A model generated the notes under the pieces. The model did not search any database. It had not been told where the DNA came from and worked only from the letters and a program-made list of their open reading frames with translations. DNA of 5,512 nt from Methanobacteriota archaeon (GTDB taxonomy: Archaea > Thermoplasmatota > Poseidoniia > Poseidoniales > Thalassarchaeaceae), in contig NYST01000001.1 in the NCBI GenBank assembly GCA_002683155.1, positions 1 to 5,512 on the forward strand, given 5' to 3'. Numbering within the stretch: position 1 is the stretch's first letter; each line of letters starts with the position of its first letter. This document shows positions 1 through 2,962 of this stretch, piece after piece. The position numbers and the translations under genes were made by a program.

Positions 1-1
1 C

Positions 2-177
2 TTTCAGCACATCGACGAGGAAATTTCCTGCGACAGAAAGGGGAGAGCCCTTCAGCAGCTGAACAGGGACACCGAACTGGCCCGCAAGATCAGCCTACAA
101 AGCATACAACCATTCTCAACATTGGAACCGCTAACGACACAATCGACCGCGGAATCGTTTCAGAGTTCACCACCTAA
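2..177 (+). CDS. 3' end of an unrecognised gene, apparently frameshifted near position 100
   Basis: This is the tail of a gene whose start lies left of the window; its function is not recognisable. From position 2 to about 100 the frame beginning at base 2 looks coding (a hydrophilic, helix-like segment with DEE and LARKIS motifs). From about 103 to 177 the frame beginning at base 1 looks coding instead: its codons (AAC, GAC, ATC, ACC, GGA) match the neighbouring genes and it ends in a tandem stop, TAATAA (175-180). By my count, RNY codons make up about 14 of 23 in that frame, against about 4 of 28 in the other. One extra A in the AAA run at 99-101 would join the two frames, so a base missing from the read or a real frameshift is possible. 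The alternative is that the base-2 frame, which has no stop until 451, is one gene covering 2-451 and the second signal is chance. Confidence 0.4.
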   Translation, partial: SAHRRGNFLRQKGESPSAAEQGHRTGPQDQPTKHTTILNIGTANDTIDRGIVSEFTT

Positions 178-178
178 T

Positions 179-183
179 AAGGA
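179..183 (+). promoter_or_regulatory. Shine-Dalgarno site setting the start at 191
   Basis: AAGGA lies 7 bases before the ATG at 191 and overlaps the second stop of the tandem TAATAA that ends the frame-1 reading. This arrangement of stop, ribosome site and start favours a new gene at 191 over the TTG at 122 or a read-through from the window edge. Confidence 0.5.
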
Positions 184-190
184 CCAACCC

Positions 191-451
191 ATGTGCATTT
201 TCGACGAACAGACCAACACCGATCTTCCTGGCGAAATAGCTGGCTACTTCGATCTCACTGCCGCATACGAAATGGTGAGGGAGCGGGAAATGCTAGACGC
301 TCATCTTGAGACGTGCATCAGCCGAGAAACTGGATTCGACGAGCGGAGTCTCGACGAACTGATGACCCTTGACATTCAGGACCGCTGGCGGGAGTTGCTT
401 GCGGATACTGACGAACTGATCGACGATGATCAGAAGGATTCAAACGGCTAA
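191..451 (+). CDS. small acidic protein of unknown function
   Basis: The predicted protein has 86 residues and I do not recognise a family. It is strongly acidic (about 25 Asp/Glu), with a mostly helical-looking body (roughly residues 22-43 and 51-78) and a DDD-containing tail. It has two Cys (C2, C42) and no signal peptide or membrane segment, so it is probably a cytoplasmic phage protein. The ATG at 191 was chosen because AAGGA lies 7 bases upstream and the preceding frame ends in TAATAA just before it. The same frame stays open back to base 2, so it could instead be the C-terminal part of a longer gene (2-451), or start at TTG 122. Codon use (GAC, CTC, CGG, GAG) is typical of the GC-richer left block. 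The stop codon runs straight into a late-promoter-like element. Confidence 0.65.
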   Translation: MCIFDEQTNTDLPGEIAGYFDLTAAYEMVREREMLDAHLETCISRETGFDERSLDELMTLDIQDRWRELLADTDELIDDDQKDSNG

Positions 452-458
452 ATAAATA
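451..458 (+). promoter_or_regulatory. T4-like late promoter candidate
   Basis: AATAAATA exactly matches the NATAAATA form of the T4-like phage late promoter, which works as a -10-type element without a -35. It starts in the stop codon of the upstream gene and would initiate near 465, giving a leader of about 75 bases before the start at 540. I saw no other ATAAATA in the window. An AT-rich octamer can occur by chance, but its place ahead of putative lysis genes fits late expression. Confidence 0.4.
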
Positions 459-539
459 ATTCGTCAATCCAAGATCTGAATGTTGTTCAATCTGTAAACT
501 CTCTACAAATACACACACAACGAAAAGGATTCTCTCACT

Positions 540-773
540 ATGAAGAACCAAACCAAGAAGATCGCCAAGCGTACTGACAAATTTCTCGAAGCCGAACCCA
601 TTGCATTTGGACATTGGGCCCTTCTGTTCCTGATTGCCGTTCTTGTTGCAATCGGACTCGGTGGATGCAACACCATCGCGGGATTCGGACAAGACGTTCA
701 AGCCCTCGCTAGTGGAACGCAGGAGTATCTCACGCGAGACTCCAGCGACAACGTGAATCGCAATGATCCGTAA
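540..773 (+). CDS. entericidin-like small lipoprotein, putative lysis protein
   Basis: This 77-residue protein has a basic N-terminus (several Lys/Arg in residues 2-14), a hydrophobic stretch (27-42) and a lipobox LGGC with the acylated Cys at 43. The mature part begins CNT, followed by G48, G50 and D52. That CNTxxGxGxD pattern is the signature of entericidin A/B lipoproteins, small envelope proteins of which EcnB is bacteriolytic and EcnA its antidote. The expected location is a periplasmic membrane leaflet after signal peptidase II cleavage, leaving a mature peptide of about 35 residues. The 26-residue region before the hydrophobic core is longer than in cellular entericidins and could instead support a holin-like or outer-spanin role. 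AAGGA (525-529) lies 10 bases before the ATG. It is the first gene after a late-promoter-like element and sits two genes before a lysozyme, so a role in host lysis is inferred, not shown. Confidence 0.7.
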   Translation: MKNQTKKIAKRTDKFLEAEPIAFGHWALLFLIAVLVAIGLGGCNTIAGFGQDVQALASGTQEYLTRDSSDNVNRNDP

Positions 774-793
774 AACACGACGAGGCAAAGAAT

Positions 794-826
794 GGAATCG
801 GGACGGCTTCGGCCGTCCCGCATTCC
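794..826 (+). terminator. UUCG-capped GC hairpin, terminator-like or processing element
   Basis: A perfect 9-bp stem (CGGGACGGC at 799-807 with GCCGTCCCG at 812-820) is closed by a TTCG loop on a C-G pair, the exceptionally stable cUUCGg tetraloop. GGAAT (794-798) pairs with ATTCC (822-826) across one bulged C (821), extending the stem to 14 bp. It lies 20 bases after the lipoprotein stop and 69 bases before the next start. No T-run follows, so a classic intrinsic terminator is doubtful. Partial termination, transcript stabilisation or an RNase barrier setting different levels of the flanking lysis genes are equally possible. Confidence 0.55.
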
Positions 827-895
827 GCTCTTCAACATGGTCCAAATCATCGAAGAATCGTGATCCGAAAAACGATAGACGAAACTGGAAAAAGA

Positions 896-1270
896 ATGAA
901 ATTCGCAGCAATGAACAATAGAGTGTACAGATTCGACTGGAAGTCGGTCCCTGATCAGAAGAATTGTGTCTTCTCCGACTCGCACTTCTTGAGCAGTGAG
1001 AACGACGACATCTGTGTTCGATTCTCTGTCATCACAATTGGCAATGTAAAGAAAGTTGCCGTTCACTTCACTGGAAAGACTGGAGAAGGATACTGGCAGC
1101 CATGGGGTGCATGGGAAGGATGTACTCTGCAAGGTGATAGCGAAGAACATGCCAGAATGATCTGGAACAAGATTTTCGATACTGGAAAGTACCGAGTCGG
1201 AAAGCCTGCTGGTTCAACAACGGCAGAAACACGATACGAAAATTCACAATGGGAAACTGCACTCAGATGA
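896..1270 (+). CDS. hypothetical protein in the lysis gene cluster
   Basis: I do not recognise this 124-residue protein. It has an aromatic-rich middle with three spaced Trp (W67, W70, W73 in GYWQPWGAWEGC, residues 65-76), preceded by a beta-like stretch (41-58, VRFSVITIG and KKVAVHFTG), suggesting a small beta-sheet domain. There are three Cys (24, 40, 76) and no signal peptide or membrane segment. The ATG at 896 was preferred because GGAAAAAG lies just upstream; a GTG at 860 would add 12 residues but has no good ribosome site. Its stop overlaps the lysozyme start as ATGA (1267-1270), which implies translational coupling and a possible shared role in lysis, for example as a regulator or partner. 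That role rests on position alone. Confidence 0.75.
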   Translation: MKFAAMNNRVYRFDWKSVPDQKNCVFSDSHFLSSENDDICVRFSVITIGNVKKVAVHFTGKTGEGYWQPWGAWEGCTLQGDSEEHARMIWNKIFDTGKYRVGKPAGSTTAETRYENSQWETALR

Positions 1271-1683
1271 AAACCGCAATACTCTCTCTTCTCGTTCTCG
1301 CTTCTCCCGCATTCGCACTAACAGACAAGGAATTCAATGATGTACTACGAGCCATTCGCGTGGTGGAATCAAACAATAACCCCGACGCGGTTGGAGACAA
1401 CGGAAATGCGATTGGTGTCTACCAAATCTGGCGGACATACTGGACCGATGCAACCGAGTTCAGCGGAATCGGTGGAACCTATCGAGACTGTTTCAAACCA
1501 AAGTATGCTGACAAGATAGTTCGCGCATACATGAAGCGGTACGCAACCAAGCGAAGACTCGGACGCGAACCAACCCAAGAAGACATCGCTCGAATACACA
1601 ATGGTGGTCCAAACGGCTACAAGAAAACAGCGACATTGAAATATTGGGACAAGGTAAAAGCAGTCCTCAATCGAGATCGGTGA
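1267..1683 (+). CDS. secreted endolysin, invertebrate-type/destabilase-like lysozyme
   Basis: The 138-residue protein is predicted to cleave peptidoglycan glycan strands (N-acetylmuramidase activity) in the periplasm. A Sec signal peptide is clear: MKTAILSLLVLASPAFA, with cleavage after A17. The mature part has VVES with a likely catalytic Glu34, then AVGDNG with Asp44, AIGVYQI (48-54), YW (58-59), AYMKRYA (87-93), ARIHNGGPNGY (108-118) and YWDKV (126-130). This order (Glu, GxxQI, YMxRY, RIHNGGP, YWxKV) is the i-type lysozyme/destabilase signature, but those animal enzymes are Cys-rich while this one has a single Cys (C75). Automated tools may label it a transglycosylase SLT-type protein. The ATG at 1267 was chosen over 1249 because it begins the signal peptide and forms ATGA with the upstream stop; the ribosome site is weak, so coupling is likely. 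With its own signal peptide it could leave the cell through Sec, without a canonical holin. Confidence 0.85.
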   Translation: MKTAILSLLVLASPAFALTDKEFNDVLRAIRVVESNNNPDAVGDNGNAIGVYQIWRTYWTDATEFSGIGGTYRDCFKPKYADKIVRAYMKRYATKRRLGREPTQEDIARIHNGGPNGYKKTATLKYWDKVKAVLNRDR

Positions 1684-1701
1684 AAACCGATCTCTTTTTT
1701 T
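1673..1701 (+). terminator. intrinsic terminator overlapping the lysozyme 3' end
   Basis: GAGATCGG (1673-1680) pairs perfectly with CCGATCTC (1687-1694) around the loop TGAAAA, followed by seven T (1695-1701). The first arm encodes the last residues of the lysozyme and its TGA stop (1681-1683) sits in the loop. It closes the putative lysis transcription unit directly ahead of a new promoter. Confidence 0.9.
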
Positions 1702-1705
1702 GCAT

Positions 1706-1733
1706 TTGACACGCACGAAAAATAGTGTAAAAT
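1706..1733 (+). promoter_or_regulatory. sigma-70 promoter for the early-type gene series
   Basis: A perfect -35 TTGACA (1706-1711) is spaced 16 bases from TAAAAT (1728-1733), a 5/6 match to the -10 consensus, in an AT-rich context. Initiation is expected near 1740, leaving about 40 bases of leader before the start at 1780. It starts 5 bases after the terminator T-run, as expected where one unit ends and another begins. Confidence 0.75.
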
Positions 1734-1779
1734 ATACCTGATTCAACACTTTTCAACCCTAAATACTAAGGAGTACATC

Positions 1780-2046
1780 ATGAACCGAGAACAAATGATC
1801 GAGGATCTTCACCGTGGAGTTTGCACCGTGGTTTTCGAAAAGAAGGATGGAAGCATCCGAACCATGAACTGCACACTGCACCCTGACAGATTGCCAGAAC
1901 GTCAACAACTAAATGAAGTTGGATCGTACTCCCCCACAACATCAAATCAAGTTCGTGTTTACGATACTGATCTTAATGAATGGCGATCATTTATTGCTGA
2001 TTCGGTTCAGTCTTTCACCTCATCTCAGTTACTCAAGGAGGCTTAA
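1780..2046 (+). CDS. WYL_2/DUF2693 Sm-like SH3-barrel family protein
   Basis: The 88-residue protein matches the small WYL_2 (formerly DUF2693) family, an Sm-like SH3 beta-barrel fold frequent in marine T4-like phages. It shows the family's layout: an N-terminal helix (about 2-12), GVCTVVFEKKDG (13-24), RTMNCTL followed by HPDRLPE (27-40), a polar loop, then VRVYDTDLNEWRSF (58-71) and the closing DSV (74-76). The length is usual for the family. The molecular role is not established; a nucleic-acid-related or regulatory function is a common guess. AAGGAG (1768-1773) lies 6 bases before the ATG, and a strong sigma-70 promoter about 50 bases upstream suggests expression by the host polymerase early in infection. 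It ends one base before the next start, with that gene's ribosome site inside its last codons. Confidence 0.85.
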   Translation: MNREQMIEDLHRGVCTVVFEKKDGSIRTMNCTLHPDRLPERQQLNEVGSYSPTTSNQVRVYDTDLNEWRSFIADSVQSFTSSQLLKEA

Positions 2047-2047
2047 C

Positions 2048-2275
2048 ATGGCTGGAAAAAACGTAGGTATTGATTGGTACAAAGGAGCATACGCAGTGTT
2101 AGAAAATATTCAAGGGAAATTCATTCCGATTGAAACATCTAATAATGTGTATGACTGTATTCGGTATGCTTGCACGAACTATGACCATCTAGACACTATC
2201 GACATGTCCGATGTTGTATCGGAGATAGCTGTTATGGAAGCCCAAGAAATAACCAAGTATAAAGGAGTTGCATAA
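2048..2275 (+). CDS. hypothetical 75-residue protein
   Basis: No family is recognised. The protein opens MAGKNVGIDWYKGAYAVLENIQGKF-like (residues 1-24), a pattern compatible with a beta-hairpin or RNase H-like first strand (VGIDW), but it is too short for that fold. A probable helix covers 32-45 (two Cys, 37 and 41), and an acidic helix covers 51-70. There is no signal peptide or membrane segment. The ATG at 2048 has an optimal AAGGAGG (2035-2041) 6 bases upstream, inside the preceding gene, and only one base separates the two genes, so they are surely co-translated. An upstream ATG at 1913 in the same frame overlaps the WYL_2 gene and was rejected. Base composition is clearly AT-richer than the left block. 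Confidence 0.8.
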   Translation: MAGKNVGIDWYKGAYAVLENIQGKFIPIETSNNVYDCIRYACTNYDHLDTIDMSDVVSEIAVMEAQEITKYKGVA

Positions 2276-2296
2276 CTACAGTTTGTTTTGTATAAT
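2268..2296 (+). promoter_or_regulatory. possible sigma-70 promoter
   Basis: TATAAT (2291-2296) is a perfect -10 box with a weak -35, TTGCAT (2268-2273), at the ideal 17-base spacing. Initiation near 2303 would leave about 39 bases before the ATG at 2342. The region is AT-rich, so a chance match cannot be excluded, but the position in a 66-base gap before a gene with no clear upstream ribosome site is suggestive. Confidence 0.45.
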
Positions 2297-2341
2297 GCAA
2301 TTCTAAGTGAACCAAATTGTATCTTGTGCAGTACAACAAAG

Positions 2342-2587
2342 ATGCAAAGAAAGAAAAAAGCAACCCCGAAGAAAAAGAAAGAAGCGTTCGTTTATCCAGA
2401 AGATACGGAACAATGGCTTTCGGATCTAATTGACATAGGGGAGAACGTTGTTCTCTCATACGAAGGTTACCTTCTCGATCAAGTAGATCATATTCAACTT
2501 TCTAGGGCGATGCAGAAACTAAGAGCAACTCTTCCGATGAAGAGTAAGAAACCAAGATTCTTTGAAAAGGACAATGAGAGTAAATAA
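2342..2587 (+). CDS. hypothetical Lys-rich protein
   Basis: The predicted 81-residue protein has no recognised family. Its N-terminus is strongly basic (RKKK and KKKK within residues 3-13), its middle (17-50) is acidic and hydrophobic with a likely helix (WLSDLIDIGENVVLSYEGYLL), and the C-terminus is again basic (MKSKKPRF, 66-73). Charged ends around a folded centre suit binding to nucleic acid or an acidic partner, but this is only an inference. ATG 2342 is the first ATG in the frame; TTG codons at 2288 and 2324 are alternatives, and TTG 2288 overlaps the candidate -10 box. No strong ribosome site precedes 2342. The stop shares a base with the next start (TAATG). Confidence 0.7.
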   Translation: MQRKKKATPKKKKEAFVYPEDTEQWLSDLIDIGENVVLSYEGYLLDQVDHIQLSRAMQKLRATLPMKSKKPRFFEKDNESK

Positions 2588-2889
2588 TGTATAGACTTCA
2601 TATTGATATTCCACTCGGACCAAATGAAAATGATGCCATCCAACAGGTAGAAGATCTTATGCATTGGCACTTTGCTGATGTGGATGCAAAGGAAAAGATC
2701 AAATACTTGATGGGAAATGTTGAACAGATCAATTATCGACTTGGGCACGATGAAGATCGTCAGAAGTCCAACTATCTGAACAAGACTGAAAATGGTCATG
2801 TTACCAATAAGAAGTCACGAATTTCTCTGAGTGATTCCAAGGATGATACTCAAGAAGAATTTGATTGGGTCGGTAAAATGGAAATCTAA
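2587..2889 (+). CDS. hypothetical protein with YRLGHDEDRQ and NGH..NKK motifs
   Basis: This 100-residue protein begins MYRLHIDIPLG, followed by a helix with His/Trp (18-30, LMHWHF), then YRLGHDEDRQ (50-59), NYLN (62-65) and ENGHVTNKKSRI (68-79), and ends with an acidic tail. The dense pattern in 50-79 reads like a conserved core and gives me a weak impression of small proteins from marine T4-like phages, but I cannot name a family or function. There is no signal peptide or membrane segment. The start is set by TAATG overlap with the upstream stop; the nearest AAGGA is about 15 bases away, so the gene is probably translated by reinitiation. It is followed by a 73-base gap holding a terminator-like inverted repeat. 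Confidence 0.8.
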   Translation: MYRLHIDIPLGPNENDAIQQVEDLMHWHFADVDAKEKIKYLMGNVEQINYRLGHDEDRQKSNYLNKTENGHVTNKKSRISLSDSKDDTQEEFDWVGKMEI

Positions 2890-2913
2890 GTATTTTGTTG
2901 CGCCCCCGCACTG

Positions 2914-2961
2914 CAAAAACTCCTACATAGTACTGATGTAATCTGTGTGTAGGAGTTTTTG
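2914..2961 (+). terminator. bidirectional terminator-like inverted repeat that covers a ribosome site
   Basis: CAAAAACTCCTACA (2914-2927) is perfectly complementary to TGTAGGAGTTTTTG (2948-2961), a 14-bp stem with a 20-base loop. The A-run/T-run ends make it an intrinsic terminator in either direction, although the T-run is only five long. The 3' arm contains AGGAG, the ribosome site of the gene starting at 2963, so a transcript arriving from upstream would fold with that site paired to CTCCT. Confidence 0.7.
2934..2955 (+). promoter_or_regulatory. Shine-Dalgarno AGGAG with a possible extended -10 in the hairpin loop
   Basis: AGGAG (2951-2955) is 7 bases before the ATG at 2963 and fixes that start. 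In the loop, TG-A-TGTAAT (2934-2942) resembles an extended -10 element (5/6 to TATAAT, preceded by TGn); no -35 is visible. Initiation about 7 bases later would yield a transcript lacking the 5' arm and so with the ribosome site free. The ribosome site is well supported; the promoter is speculative. Confidence 0.45.
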
Positions 2962-2962
2962 T

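Noticed and set aside
122..124. TTG start for the acidic protein
   Set aside because: It has no ribosome site, and the frame is open further upstream anyway, so this start is only the first permitted codon.
483..509. Sigma-70 promoter TTGTTC/TACAAA upstream of the lipoprotein
   Set aside because: Both boxes are weak and the spacing is only 15 bases.
837..863. Eight-codon leader ORF (ATG 837) ending at the GTG 860
   Set aside because: It is too short to judge, has no ribosome site, and depends on the less likely GTG start.
318..911. Minus-strand open frame of 197 codons
   Set aside because: It lies antisense to two well-supported plus-strand genes and their gap, has no ribosome site at its start, and its product has no coherent domain pattern.
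698..1150. Minus-strand open frame of 150 codons
   Set aside because: It is antisense to the Trp-rich gene and the hairpin region, with shadow-like composition.
1249..1266. Lysozyme start at ATG 1249
   Set aside because: It would put MGNCTQ in front of an otherwise ideal signal peptide; ATG 1267 begins the signal peptide and overlaps the upstream stop as ATGA.
1759..1765. CTAAATA as a second late promoter
   Set aside because: Initiation would fall inside the AAGGAG ribosome site of the gene at 1780, and it does not match NATAAATA.
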